64,000 nt of DNA from Alistipes onderdonkii (lineage in GTDB: Bacteria; Bacteroidota; Bacteroidia; Bacteroidales; Rikenellaceae), in contig NZ_CP102251.1 of the NCBI RefSeq assembly GCF_025145285.1, positions 1,922,001-1,986,000 of the forward strand, written 5' to 3'. Positions 8,566 to 18,213 of the stretch are shown here, piece by piece. Positions within the stretch are counted from its first letter, which is position 1; every line of letters begins with the position of its first letter. The notes under the pieces were generated by a model. The model was given only the letters and a program-made list of their open reading frames with translations. It was not told the DNA's origin and did not search any database. A program made the position numbers and the translations under genes.

Positions 8566-8830
8566 ATGCCCGGAAGTTTCCCTGCGTTCTCTCGATCCGC
8601 ATTGTGGGTTCGTTACCCTGGAGCCCGTTTTTTTCGGGGATTGAGGCTTTTGTGCGGCTCCCGTTTCTCGTGTGGTTCGCGGTTCTCGCGCGGATTGCGG
8701 CTTTCGGGCGATCGCAGGGCTGCGGGCGCGGAGTGCCCTGGTATTTATGAAATATCCGTCGTTGCATCGGGCAGCGGCGGATATTCCTGTCTATTTCGGG
8801 CTGTTGGCCGGTCGGGGATGATGGACGAAA
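8566..8830. other. Non-coding stretch, nothing recognised
   Basis: No reading frame here has a recognisable product; the open frames are low-complexity G/C-rich shadows. It separates convergent transcription units. Confidence 0.5.
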
Positions 8831-8860
8831 AGCAGCCGGGATCTGCGGATCCCGGCTGCT
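8831..8860 (-). terminator. Terminator of the glycogen operon
   Basis: A 13-bp perfect stem (8831-8843 with 8848-8860) with a 4-nt loop lies 42 bp past the GH57 stop. On the minus strand it is followed by a short T-rich run. Confidence 0.7.
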
Positions 8861-8901
8861 TTGCTATTCGGTTAGTGTGTCGTAAATTTTTCTTTCGCCC
8901 G

Positions 8902-10116
8902 TTATTTCGCCTTTGCGGCCTTTGCCGCCACAGCCTTGTCCAGTTCGATGATGAAATCCGAGAGGACGTTCATGTAGTTGATGAAAGCGTCGTAGGCCGA
9001 ATCGTAGGGGTTGAAATAGGAGTGTACGTCACCGTCCGAGAGCCATTTGGTAGCCATGTAGTAGAAATGGTCGGAGGTCTGCATGAAACTCCACACATAG
9101 TCGAAGTCGGGGCTTTTCAGTGCCGCGATCTTCTCCTTCTGGGCGTAGAGCTTCGAGAACGCTTCGTTCTGCAACTCGTTGCCGAGCCATGCCGTCACGT
9201 CGCGCTCCTCGTCGGCCCACGACATCACGTGCGGACAGTGGAGTACTGCTACGGGCTGGTGTTTCTTGGCGGCTTCGGTGACGGTCGCGAACTCCAGACC
9301 GTTTTTCTTGGCGAGGATTGCCTTCGGCAGCGCGCGCATGAACTCGAAGATTCCCGTGTCGGCGGTCTGGTGTTCGCCGAAAGTTTCATAGTCCATGAAG
9401 AGGTTGATGACCTCGCCCGGAGTATCGTCCGAAGCGAGCCATTTCACATATTTGTCCGCCGTCAGCGGCCATTCGTTCCAACTGCGGTTCGAGAAGCGGA
9501 AGGCGATGTCGTCCGAGAGTTTGTAGTTGCGCAGCAGCAGGCGCAGCTTCTGGTTGACGGCGTTGGCGTATACATAGTTGGGCGATTTCCAGCCCAGCAC
9601 GTGTTTGGCGCCTTCAGCCAGCATCGTACGAAAGCCCATTTCGGCCACGGCGGCGCCGATGTCGTCGGAGTAGATCAGCTCCGTATTGCGGAAGGCGGTC
9701 GGTTTCACCCCGAATTCCTTTTTTATGAGCGCCGTGTGGAGCTTTACCTGTTCGGTGAAATCCTCCTTCGAAGCCAGCGAGGCCAGCGAGTGGGAGTAAG
9801 TCTCGGCGAGGAACTCCACGCAACCCGTGGCGGCCAGTTCCTTGAACGATTCGAGGACTTCGGGCGCATAGGTGCGGAACTGTTCGATGGCGATGCCCGT
9901 GATCGAGAACGAGCAGCGGAACTTACCCTTGTTTTCCCGGATGAGCTTCAGCAGCAGGGCATTCATCGGCAGGTAGCACTGCCGGGCGACTTTCTGCATG
10001 ATGGAGCGGTTCAGCAGGTCGTCCAGATAGTTGTGGTCCTTGCCCATGTTGAAGAAGCGGTACTTCTTCAGTCGCCAGGGCTGGTGTACCTGAAAATATA
10101 AGCAGACGGTTTTCAT
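8902..10116 (-). CDS. Glycoside hydrolase family 57 protein (alpha-amylase type)
   Basis: The 404-residue protein begins MKTVCLYFQVHQPWRLKKY, matching the GH57 N-terminal motif in which the HQP segment lies in the active-site barrel. Further GH57-like blocks are FRNTELIYSDDIGAAVAEMGF (around 140-160) and FMDYETFGEHQ (near 240), whose acidic residues fit the catalytic region. GH57 enzymes hydrolyse or rearrange alpha-glucans inside the cell. It starts 12 bp after the GT4 gene and is last in a glycogen operon. Whether it is an amylase, an amylopullulanase or a branching enzyme cannot be decided; the operon has no other obvious branching enzyme. Confidence 0.88.
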   Translation of the reverse strand: MKTVCLYFQVHQPWRLKKYRFFNMGKDHNYLDDLLNRSIMQKVARQCYLPMNALLLKLIRENKGKFRCSFSITGIAIEQFRTYAPEVLESFKELAATGCVEFLAETYSHSLASLASKEDFTEQVKLHTALIKKEFGVKPTAFRNTELIYSDDIGAAVAEMGFRTMLAEGAKHVLGWKSPNYVYANAVNQKLRLLLRNYKLSDDIAFRFSNRSWNEWPLTADKYVKWLASDDTPGEVINLFMDYETFGEHQTADTGIFEFMRALPKAILAKKNGLEFATVTEAAKKHQPVAVLHCPHVMSWADEERDVTAWLGNELQNEAFSKLYAQKEKIAALKSPDFDYVWSFMQTSDHFYYMATKWLSDGDVHSYFNPYDSAYDAFINYMNVLSDFIIELDKAVAAKAAKAK

Positions 10117-10128
10117 AGGGTAGCTATT

Positions 10129-11442
10129 TTATTGTTTTTTATTCTCTTCGATCACCGCTTCGTATACGGTTTTGATTTTGGCTGCGGCATCGTTCCATTT
10201 CAGGTTCGTGACCTCTTCCAGGCCTTTCGAGGCGAACATTCCCGCCAGCGCCGGGTACTGGATCAGCCCGTAGATGGCATCGGCCAGGGCGTCGACATCC
10301 CAATAGTCGACCTTCACGGCATAGTCGAGTACTTCGGCCACGCCGCTCTGTTTGGAGATGATCACCGGGACGTTCGAACGCATTGCCTCGAGGGGCGATA
10401 TGCCGAACGGCTCCGAGACCGACGGCATGACGTAGACATCCGACAACTGGAACATCTTGTGTACGTCCTCGCCGCGCAGGAATCCGGTGAAGTGGAACCT
10501 GTCGGCGATACCCAGCCGCGCCACGCGGCGGATGACATGGTTCATCATGTCGCCCGAGCCGGCCATCACGAAACGTACGTTGGGGACTTTCTTCAGCACC
10601 TTGGCCGCGGCTTCGACGAAATAGTCGGGCCCTTTCTGGTAGGTGATACGCCCCAGGAACGTGACGATCTTGTCGTCCACGCCCCGTTCGGGCATTTTGC
10701 ACTGGCCTGCGGCGAACCGCACGGCATTGTGTACCGTCACGACCTTGTCGGCCGGGACGCCGTAGCGGTTGATGACGATGTTGCGCGTGAGGTTCGAAAC
10801 GGCGATCACCCGGTCTGCGGCATGCATGCCTGCACGTTCGATGGCGTAGACCTGCGTGTTGACGTTCTCGCCGCTGCGGTCGTATTCCGTGGCGTGCATA
10901 TGCACGACCAGCGGCTTGCCCGATACGCGCTTGGCGGCGATACCGGCGTAGTAGGTGAGCCAGTCGTGGGCGTGGATCACGTCGAACTGCCCTTCGAGGT
11001 CTTTGGCCACCTGTGCTGCGACCACGGCATAGCGGGCGACCTCCTCCATAAGGTTGGCGCCGTACTTGCCCGAGAAGGTATAGCGTTGTTTCCAGGCATC
11101 GGTCGTCGACCAGACTTTCTGTCCGGATTTGACGTAGCGCTCCTGGTACTGTTCATACTCTTCGGGGGAGATATAAGGTACCATGTTCGAGTCGATGTGG
11201 ATGAACGACATCTTCTCGAGAATGTCGTCCGCGCCGCTTCCCGTGGATCCGTAAAGCGCCTCCACGTCACTGGCATTCAGGACGTGCGTGAAACGCTGAT
11301 CCTCGTCGCCGTAGGCGTGGGGTACTACGAATGTTACGTCGACATCGTTGCGTGCCAGCCCGCGGGTCATCCCGTAACATGCCGTTCCCAAACCACCCGC
11401 GATGTGGGGCGGGAACTCCCAACCGAACATTAAAACTCTCAT
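10129..11442 (-). CDS. Glycosyltransferase family 4 protein, glycogen synthase-like
   Basis: The GT-B protein of 437 residues starts MRVLMFGWEFPPHIAGGLGTACYG, the glycine-rich N-terminal loop of starch/glycogen synthase-like GT4 enzymes. The C-terminal nucleotide-sugar domain contains GRITYQKGPDYFVEAA and the E-x7-E region SVSEPFGISPLEAM. I chose ATG 11442 because AAGGAT lies six bases upstream; an upstream TTG at 11463 is less likely. It lies between the debranching enzyme and the GH57 gene. It probably transfers glucose from ADP- or UDP-glucose to alpha-glucan, giving the operon a second synthase besides the GT3 domain. Confidence 0.88.
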   Translation of the reverse strand: MRVLMFGWEFPPHIAGGLGTACYGMTRGLARNDVDVTFVVPHAYGDEDQRFTHVLNASDVEALYGSTGSGADDILEKMSFIHIDSNMVPYISPEEYEQYQERYVKSGQKVWSTTDAWKQRYTFSGKYGANLMEEVARYAVVAAQVAKDLEGQFDVIHAHDWLTYYAGIAAKRVSGKPLVVHMHATEYDRSGENVNTQVYAIERAGMHAADRVIAVSNLTRNIVINRYGVPADKVVTVHNAVRFAAGQCKMPERGVDDKIVTFLGRITYQKGPDYFVEAAAKVLKKVPNVRFVMAGSGDMMNHVIRRVARLGIADRFHFTGFLRGEDVHKMFQLSDVYVMPSVSEPFGISPLEAMRSNVPVIISKQSGVAEVLDYAVKVDYWDVDALADAIYGLIQYPALAGMFASKGLEEVTNLKWNDAAAKIKTVYEAVIEENKKQ

Positions 11443-11575
11443 AACTATATCCTTGTTTTGCAATTTTTACCTATCCTCTCACAGGAACGCCCCGGCTCAC
11501 GGCCACAAGCCGCGGTTGCAAGTCCGGACGCCCCGGAATCCCGCCTTGGCAGGATTTTCCTCCCCTCACAACTTG

Positions 11576-13699
11576 TTATTTCCCAGCCTTTATCTTTTTT
11601 GTCGCGGCCTTTGTCGCAGCCGGCTTTTTTCCTGTCGGTTTCTTCTCCGCACTCTTTTTCGCTGCGGGTTTCTTTTCTGCGGCCTCTTTTGCGACGGCCG
11701 TCTTTGCCGCGGTTTTCCTGGCGGTGCTTTTCGCCGCCTTCGCGGTTTTGCTTTCCCGGGCCTCCTCCTGCGTGCGCTCGCGGATCATGCTGTGGATATT
11801 GAGCACGGCCCCGACGCTCCACGCCTGCGAGATAGCCCCGCGCGATGCATAGGGCGGGTCGGCATCGTAGAGCTCGCAAATCGACCCGATGCCGTAGCTC
11901 TGGATGTCCTCGTCGAAATTGGCGAGTATCTCCCGGGCCTGCGGCAGGAATACGTCCCTGTCGATATCGAAACATGCCTTGACGTAGAATTGCAGCAGCC
12001 ACGGCCATGCCGAACCGTTCTTGCCCGCGAAATCGCGTTCTGCGGGCGATCCTCCCTCCAGCGAACCTTTGTAGAGCAGGTTGCGGGGCGAGAGTGTCCG
12101 CAGCCCCTTGGGGGTGAGCAGGTGCTGGCGCACGGTGCGGATCACCTCCAGCTGCAACTCCTCGTCGAGCATCTTGTAATTCAGCCCGCAGGCGACGATC
12201 ATGTTGGGGCGCGTCGATTTGTCGGGCCCGTCCGTCCCTACGAAATCGGCCAGATAACCTTCCGGCAGGCGGAACAGTTCGACGAACGACGTCTGCGTGC
12301 GTGCCGGGAGCGACTCCCAGGCCTTGACGAAGGCTTTGTCTGCGTGTTTGCCGGCCAGTTCGAGCGCATAACATACGGCGTTGTACCACAAGGCGTTTAC
12401 CTCCACCTGGTAGCCGTTGCGCGGGGTGACGGGGCGGCCGTCGATCACGGCATTCATCCACGTCATCGGGATGTCGTCCGCAGCGGCCCACACCAGTCCG
12501 TTGTCATGCAGCGCGACGCGGCCGCCGACTCCCCGGCGGTAGCTCTCCAGAATATCTTTCATGGCCGGGCCGTAGGCTTTCCATATCTGCTTGCCGCCCA
12601 CTTCCCGTTCGAGTTGCTGGAGCGTCCAGAAGAACCACAGCGGGGCATCTGCCGCGACGGCCGCCGAGGCGTTGCCCGTGAACATGCCGTCGCGCATTTC
12701 GCGCACCAGCGTGTCGAGGGCGTCGATACAGTCCTCCTTATGCCCCTGTTCGAGCGTGATGCCCGGGAGCGATACGAAGGTCTGGCGCCCTGAAACCCCG
12801 TGCCACGGGTAGCCCGACACCACTTCGGTGCGGTCGCCGGGACGCCGGATGACGAATTGCCGCGCCGAATGCTCCAGGCAGCTGATGAAGTCGATCTTGT
12901 GCGTGCGCCGGGCGATGGATGCGGCGAATACCTCTTCGATGGTCTTGACCGAACCCATTTCGTCGAGCGAAGCCGAGAAGATGATGCTTTCGCCCTTCTT
13001 GAGTTCCGTTTCGAAATAGCCCGTCGTGAGCAGGTCTTCGTAACCGTCGTAACCGCGCGCCAGATCCTGCTGGTATTCGAATCCGTAGTACCAGTCGGGT
13101 GCGGGCACGAACTCCGCGCCGGGCTTGCTGGTTTGCAGGTATAGCCACGGGAACGACCCGTAGAGGCGGCATTTCACGCCGTTGACCGCCGGGTAGGAGT
13201 GCCCGTCGGCATCCATGTTGGCATGCGTCAGCGCATGTTTGTCGCGAAAGGCAAGGAAGGGCCGCAGCCGCAGGTACGTTTCCGAATGCGCATCGACGAG
13301 CGTATAGCGGATCATCAGCTGCGTGCGCTTGTGTATCCACAGCATCTCCTTCCGCAGGATCACGCCGCCCACGCGGTAGGTGATCGTGGGGGTCGGCGTA
13401 TATTTGAAATCGGTGATATACTTGTGTCCGCGCGGCTCGTATACCCCCTTGAAGCGGTGCAGGGCCAGGTTGAATGTCTGGTCGTGCTGGACGATGGTTT
13501 CGTCGAGCGACGAGAGCAGGACATACGTCCTGTCGCTGTCGTCGATGGGCGCTACCATCAGGCCGTGGTAGCGGCGGGTGTTGCAGCAGACGATAGTCGT
13601 GCTCATATATCCGCCGATACGGTCTGTGGAGAGCATTTCGCGCTGGAGCGAATACTCCAGGTTGCCCAATTCGCTTTTGTCGAAAGTAAGTGCTGACAT
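11576..13699 (-). CDS. Glycogen debranching enzyme (amylo-alpha-1,6-glucosidase) with basic tail
   Basis: The 707-residue protein has the bacterial debranching-enzyme N-terminal domain (STDRIGGYMSTTIVCCNTRRYHGLMVAP near residue 25) and a C-terminal (alpha/alpha)6 glucosidase domain. The latter includes DAPLWFFWTLQQL, NGLVWAAADDIPMTWMNAVIDGRPVTPRNGYQVEVNALWYNAV, and GSICELYDADPPYASRGAISQAWSVG. It cleaves alpha-1,6 branch points of glycogen. The last 60 or so residues are a Lys/Ala/Pro-rich repeat tail (AAKKSAEKKPTGKK and similar), like a histone H1 or AlgP tail, and unusual for this family. The ATG at 13699 is preferred over the upstream TTG at 13708. Confidence 0.92.
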   Translation of the reverse strand: MSALTFDKSELGNLEYSLQREMLSTDRIGGYMSTTIVCCNTRRYHGLMVAPIDDSDRTYVLLSSLDETIVQHDQTFNLALHRFKGVYEPRGHKYITDFKYTPTPTITYRVGGVILRKEMLWIHKRTQLMIRYTLVDAHSETYLRLRPFLAFRDKHALTHANMDADGHSYPAVNGVKCRLYGSFPWLYLQTSKPGAEFVPAPDWYYGFEYQQDLARGYDGYEDLLTTGYFETELKKGESIIFSASLDEMGSVKTIEEVFAASIARRTHKIDFISCLEHSARQFVIRRPGDRTEVVSGYPWHGVSGRQTFVSLPGITLEQGHKEDCIDALDTLVREMRDGMFTGNASAAVAADAPLWFFWTLQQLEREVGGKQIWKAYGPAMKDILESYRRGVGGRVALHDNGLVWAAADDIPMTWMNAVIDGRPVTPRNGYQVEVNALWYNAVCYALELAGKHADKAFVKAWESLPARTQTSFVELFRLPEGYLADFVGTDGPDKSTRPNMIVACGLNYKMLDEELQLEVIRTVRQHLLTPKGLRTLSPRNLLYKGSLEGGSPAERDFAGKNGSAWPWLLQFYVKACFDIDRDVFLPQAREILANFDEDIQSYGIGSICELYDADPPYASRGAISQAWSVGAVLNIHSMIRERTQEEARESKTAKAAKSTARKTAAKTAVAKEAAEKKPAAKKSAEKKPTGKKPAATKAATKKIKAGK

Positions 13700-13808
13700 G
13701 TCCTTCAAAAAAATACGGTTCGTTCTATAAAGATAGCTGAATTTTCATGAAAAGACAATCGCATTTCCGAAAATTCATATCTTTTTTACATTATTAGGCC
13801 CAAATTCG

Positions 13809-16800
13809 CTAAGCCCATTTTACCAATGCAAAATCCATGCGATGGGGCAGGTGCGGGTTCTCCGGGAAAATACGCAGCGCCACGTCGAACGTGCCGGCTT
13901 CGTCGGGCGTATAATCCAGTGCGTAGGTAACGCGGCTGCCTTCGGTCTTGGTGTGCTTGAGCCCGATCGTGCGCATCACGTTGGCATTCTGCCCGCCGAC
14001 GATCTGCTGTGCGATGACCATCTCCACGCCGATGTCCTCGGGACGCAGGCTGACGATGTCCACGGTCACTTCGAAATGGTACTTTTCGCCTACGAAGATC
14101 GCCTTGTTGTCGATTTTCACACGCTGTACGTCGATCACACGGATCTGATCCCATACCGACGAGACCTTGCGTTTCCATGCCGCGATCTCGCGGGCCAGCT
14201 TGTAGCCGCCTTCGACGATCCGGTGCTTGCGTGCCGCGAGCTTGTTGTAGAACCGCTCCTCGTAGTCGTTGAGCATGCGGTTGGTCGTGAAATTCGATGC
14301 GATGTCGGCGACGCATTTCTTGACCGACTCCACCCATGCGTGGGGTACGCCGTCCTTGTCGCGGTCGTAGTATTTCGGGACGATCTGCTCCTCGATGGTG
14401 TTGTAGATCATTTCGGCGTCGAGCTCGTCCTGATAGTGCTGGTCGGCGAAGGTGCGCTCCATGGGCAGCATCCATCCGGCGCCCTCCTTGTAGCCTTCGA
14501 CCCACCATCCGTCGAGCACCGAGAATTGCAGCACGCCGTTCATGACGCACTTCTCGCCCGACGTACCCGAAGCTTCGAGCGGACGGGTCGGGGTGTTGAG
14601 CCATACGTCGACGCCCTGCACCATGCGGCGTGCCAGCTCCATGTCGTAATTCTGCAGGAAGAGGATCTTGCCCACGAACTGCGGCATGGCGGCCACTTCG
14701 ACGATACGTTTGATGAGGTCTTGCCCCGGCTTGTCGTTGGGGTGGGCCTTGCCGGCGAAGATGAACTGCACGGGGCGCTCCTTGTTGTTCACGATGGCCG
14801 AGAGCCGGTCGAGGTTCGTGAAGAGCAGGTAGGCGCGCTTATAGGTTGCGAAGCGGCGTGCGAAACCGATGGTCAGCACGTCGGGCTTGATGCCCTCTAT
14901 GACCTGCAGCATCTGGCGCGGCGAGTCGAGCCGCACCTGGCTGGGGTCGCTGTAACGCTTGCGGATGTGCTTGATGAGCTTGTTCTTGAGGTGCATGCGC
15001 TCGGCCCACAGTTCCCCGTCGGGGATGTTGTGGACTTTCTGCCATGCCGGGATGTCGTAGGCGTGCCCCTCGAATCCGTCGGCGAAATAGCGGGCGTAGA
15101 GGCGGCGCAGGCTGGTCGCGATCCAGGTCGGGAAATGCACGCCGTTTGTGACATAGCCGATGTGGAGTTCGTTCTTGAAGTAACCCGGCCACATGTTGCC
15201 CAGGATCTCCTTCGACACCTCGCCGTGGAGCCACGACACGCCGTTGACCTCCTGCGAGAGGTTGCAGGCCAGCACCGACATCGAGAACTTTTCATTGGGG
15301 TCGTTGGGGTTGGTCTTGCCCAGGTTGATGTACTGCTCCCAGGTGATGCCCAGCACGTCGGGGTAGTGCGACATGTACTGGCGGATCATCGACTCGGGGA
15401 AGGCGTCGTGCCCGGCGGGCACGGGGGTATGCGTCGTGAAGAGCGACGAGGAGCGGATCACCTCCAGCGCCTCCGAGAAGGAGAGCTTCTTGTGGTTCAC
15501 CAGGTCGCGGATGCGCTCGATGCCGATGAACGCGGCATGTCCTTCGTTGCAATGGAACACATCGTGCTTGATGCCCAATGCGCGCAGTGCGCGGATACCG
15601 CCGATACCGAGCAGGATTTCCTGCTTGAGGCGGTTCTCCCAGTCGCCGCCGTAGAGGTAGTGGGTGATCTGGCGGTCTTCCTCGAGGTTGGCCTCGAAAT
15701 CCGTGTCGAGCAGGTAGAGATCCGTGCGGCCGACCTGGCATTTCCAGACGCGCGCCGAAAGCGTACGCCCCGGGAAGGCGATGGTGATGGTCAGCCAGTT
15801 GCCGGCCTCGTCGCGCACGGGCGAGATCGGGAGTTTATAGAAATTCTGTGCCTCGTAGGTCGCCTCCTGCGCCCCCTGTGCCGAAAGACGCTGCGTGAAG
15901 TAACCGTACCGGTAAAGCAGGCCCACGGCTGCCATCGGGACGTTCTTGTCCGAGGCCTCCTTGAGGTAGTCGCCCGCGAGTATGCCCAGGCCGCCCGAGT
16001 AGATCTTGAGCGACGAGTGCAGGCCGTATTCCATTGAAAAGTACGAAATCGTGGGGATCTTCGGGTCGGGCTTTTCGTTCATATAGTCGCGGAACTGCGC
16101 ATATACGGCGTCGAGCTGCCCGAGGAAAGCCTCGTCGCGTTCGAGCCCCTTCATGCGTTCCACGCTCAGTTTGTCGAGGAAAGCGATCGGGTTGCGCTCG
16201 CATTCGGCCCAGAGTGCCGGGTCGATGCCTTCGAACAGGTCGCGGGGCCCGGGGTTCCAGCACCACCAGAGGTTGCGCGAAAGCTCTTCCAGGGCATGCA
16301 GGCGCTTGGGCAGGGTCTTGTCGACCATCATGCGGTTCCAGTTGGGTTTCTCGGCGAAGAGCTGCTGGCGCACGAAGTTGATCTGCTCGTTGCGGGCGTT
16401 GCCTTCGTCGAGCACCGCACGGTTGGTGCGGATCACCGAACTTTCGACAGCCTCGGAATAGGCCTGTTCGTAGGCGGCGAAAAGGTGCTCCCAAAGCGCT
16501 GTTTCAGATATCTCGTAGGCCGAAACGCGCATCTCGGAAACATGCTTCTCGTCCAGCGCGCTGAAGCGCAGCAGCGAGTCGGCGATCTTCTCCTCGACCT
16601 CCTTGTCGTTGTAGTCGTCGCGGCGGATGACCTCCACGCCCAGGTGCTCGCGATGCTTGTCGACCCACAGCCCGAACCCTGCGAGGGTCGTCGTGATGGT
16701 CGGCACCGAGAATGCCACCGATTCGAGCGGCGTATAGCCCCACGGTTCGTAGTAGGAAGGGAAGACCGTGATGTCCATACCGACGAGCAGTTCGTAGTAA

Positions 16801-18059
16801 TCCTTGTTGAAGATGCCGTCGGCCTTGTTCAGGTAGGTCGGCACGAAGATCACCTTCACCTTCGAATCGTCGGTCGTGAGGATGCTGCCGTTCAGGGCGT
16901 TCACGATCGGGTCGCTGTTCTGGTATTCGAGGTAGTGGGTCGAATACTTGTATTGTCCGCCGTCGATCGGGCTGGCCGGGTCGGCCAGATGCGCCTGCAA
17001 GTCCGCGCGCGGGCCGCGGTTGCCGGCCGGAACGGTGATGTAGGCCAGAACCTCGCGTTTGAGGCGGTCGGAAGCGGCCAATTTCTTGAGCGATTCGATG
17101 AATACGTCGAGGCCCTTGTTGCGGAATTCGTAGCGGCCGCTGGTGCCGACGATCAGCGGTTCCTTCCGGAACTTGTGCCCGAGGCAGGCCTCGGCCACCG
17201 AGATCATTGCCGTGCGGGCTTCGGCACGCTTGGCGTCGTACTCCTCGCCCGTCCATACAAAGTCGTTTTCGAACCCGTTGGGCGTGATGCCGTCCGGTTC
17301 GCGTCCCAGCAGGTATTTGCATTCGTTGGCCGTGATGTCGCTGACCGTGAGGAAGGCGTCGTGGTACGTGGCGGCCATCTTCTCGATCGAGTGTTTGGCC
17401 ACTACGTTGAACCGCCGTGCCAGTTCGTCGGCATTGAACTTGGCCAGGTCGTTGTAGAGCGGCAGGCCGTTACCGGCGATGCAGCGCCCCATGACCGTGG
17501 CGTGCGTCGTGAAGAGCGTGGCCACATAGGGGGCGTGTTTGCGCAGGTGGAGTCCCCCTGCGGCAGTCATCCACTCGTGGAAATGCGCGGCGATCTTGTC
17601 CGTCGCATTGCAGAAATTGTCGACATACGAGGCGATGACCATGCCCGCGGCATAGCCGAAGAGCACGGGTTCGATGTAATCCCACTGTCCCGAGAGCGAA
17701 TCCACGTGGTACGTCTCCCAGAGTTTCTTGAGTATTTCGTCCTTGCGGGGGATCAGCGAAGTGAAGTCCACCAGGATCACCGTCGGCTCGCCCTTGATCT
17801 TCCAGTGCCCCACGCGGATCCGGAGCCCGTCGCTGTATACGCTCTGGCGCCATGCTTTCAGCATGTTGGGGTCTTCCTCGAATTCGGGGTTCGCCCCCTC
17901 GTGCTGGAGGTCGGGCCCGATGAGGATATAGCGGTCGGCGAATTTCCGGGTTGCGGTCTGTGCTTTGGTCGAGATGACGGTATGGATGCCGCCGACCTTG
18001 TTGCAGACCTCCCAGCTCACCTCGAAAAGGTAGTCGGGAGTCAGTTTTGCATTACTCAT
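13809..18059 (-). CDS. Glycogen synthase (GT3)-glucan phosphorylase (GT35) fusion
   Basis: This 1,416-residue protein joins two opposing glycogen enzymes. Residues about 1-560 form a eukaryote-type GT3 glycogen synthase: LFEVSWEVCNKVGGIHTVISTKA at the N terminus, HFHEWMTAAGGLHLR, GTSGRYEFRNKGLDVFIESL, and FPSYYEPWGYTPLES. After a linker, about 590-1,270 is an alpha-glucan phosphorylase of the DUF3417-bearing type, opening with LHALEELSRNLWWCWNP. It contains YFSMEYGLHSSLKIYSGGLGILAGD, HCNEGHAAF and the PLP-site block PLEASGTSGEKCVMNG, with the Schiff-base Lys present. An extra beta-domain of about 130 residues ends the chain. ATG 18059 is chosen because the promoter TACCTTTG lies at 18118-18111. 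It is first in the operon. Confidence 0.92.
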   Translation of the reverse strand: MSNAKLTPDYLFEVSWEVCNKVGGIHTVISTKAQTATRKFADRYILIGPDLQHEGANPEFEEDPNMLKAWRQSVYSDGLRIRVGHWKIKGEPTVILVDFTSLIPRKDEILKKLWETYHVDSLSGQWDYIEPVLFGYAAGMVIASYVDNFCNATDKIAAHFHEWMTAAGGLHLRKHAPYVATLFTTHATVMGRCIAGNGLPLYNDLAKFNADELARRFNVVAKHSIEKMAATYHDAFLTVSDITANECKYLLGREPDGITPNGFENDFVWTGEEYDAKRAEARTAMISVAEACLGHKFRKEPLIVGTSGRYEFRNKGLDVFIESLKKLAASDRLKREVLAYITVPAGNRGPRADLQAHLADPASPIDGGQYKYSTHYLEYQNSDPIVNALNGSILTTDDSKVKVIFVPTYLNKADGIFNKDYYELLVGMDITVFPSYYEPWGYTPLESVAFSVPTITTTLAGFGLWVDKHREHLGVEVIRRDDYNDKEVEEKIADSLLRFSALDEKHVSEMRVSAYEISETALWEHLFAAYEQAYSEAVESSVIRTNRAVLDEGNARNEQINFVRQQLFAEKPNWNRMMVDKTLPKRLHALEELSRNLWWCWNPGPRDLFEGIDPALWAECERNPIAFLDKLSVERMKGLERDEAFLGQLDAVYAQFRDYMNEKPDPKIPTISYFSMEYGLHSSLKIYSGGLGILAGDYLKEASDKNVPMAAVGLLYRYGYFTQRLSAQGAQEATYEAQNFYKLPISPVRDEAGNWLTITIAFPGRTLSARVWKCQVGRTDLYLLDTDFEANLEEDRQITHYLYGGDWENRLKQEILLGIGGIRALRALGIKHDVFHCNEGHAAFIGIERIRDLVNHKKLSFSEALEVIRSSSLFTTHTPVPAGHDAFPESMIRQYMSHYPDVLGITWEQYINLGKTNPNDPNEKFSMSVLACNLSQEVNGVSWLHGEVSKEILGNMWPGYFKNELHIGYVTNGVHFPTWIATSLRRLYARYFADGFEGHAYDIPAWQKVHNIPDGELWAERMHLKNKLIKHIRKRYSDPSQVRLDSPRQMLQVIEGIKPDVLTIGFARRFATYKRAYLLFTNLDRLSAIVNNKERPVQFIFAGKAHPNDKPGQDLIKRIVEVAAMPQFVGKILFLQNYDMELARRMVQGVDVWLNTPTRPLEASGTSGEKCVMNGVLQFSVLDGWWVEGYKEGAGWMLPMERTFADQHYQDELDAEMIYNTIEEQIVPKYYDRDKDGVPHAWVESVKKCVADIASNFTTNRMLNDYEERFYNKLAARKHRIVEGGYKLAREIAAWKRKVSSVWDQIRVIDVQRVKIDNKAIFVGEKYHFEVTVDIVSLRPEDIGVEMVIAQQIVGGQNANVMRTIGLKHTKTEGSRVTYALDYTPDEAGTFDVALRIFPENPHLPHRMDFALVKWA

Positions 18060-18110
18060 ATCTGTCGTGCTTGTTTGTAATTTACTCGATGAATCGGTTG
18101 AAAACCGCTG

Positions 18111-18141
18111 CAAAGGTAATACTTATATTTATATAAAACAA
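18111..18141 (-). promoter_or_regulatory. Promoter of the glycogen operon
   Basis: On the minus strand, TTG (18141-18139) and TACCTTTG (18118-18111) are separated by 20 nt, a good Bacteroidetes promoter. Transcription would start near 18104, giving the GT3-GT35 gene a leader of about 45 nt and ruling out the upstream TTG start at 18113. Confidence 0.7.
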
Positions 18142-18213
18142 CCTTGTTCGATTAATTAGTAAAAATATTTAATAATAACTTAACATTTCTGTTTCACATC
18201 GTTGCATGTCGTG

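Noticed and set aside
8566..10101. A 511-codon plus-strand open frame
   Set aside because: It runs opposite GH57, begins in a G/C-rich spacer and matches no family.
13842..18080. Long plus-strand open frames opposite the GT3-GT35 gene
   Set aside because: They are His/Asp/Val-rich shadows; the minus strand carries all catalytic motifs.
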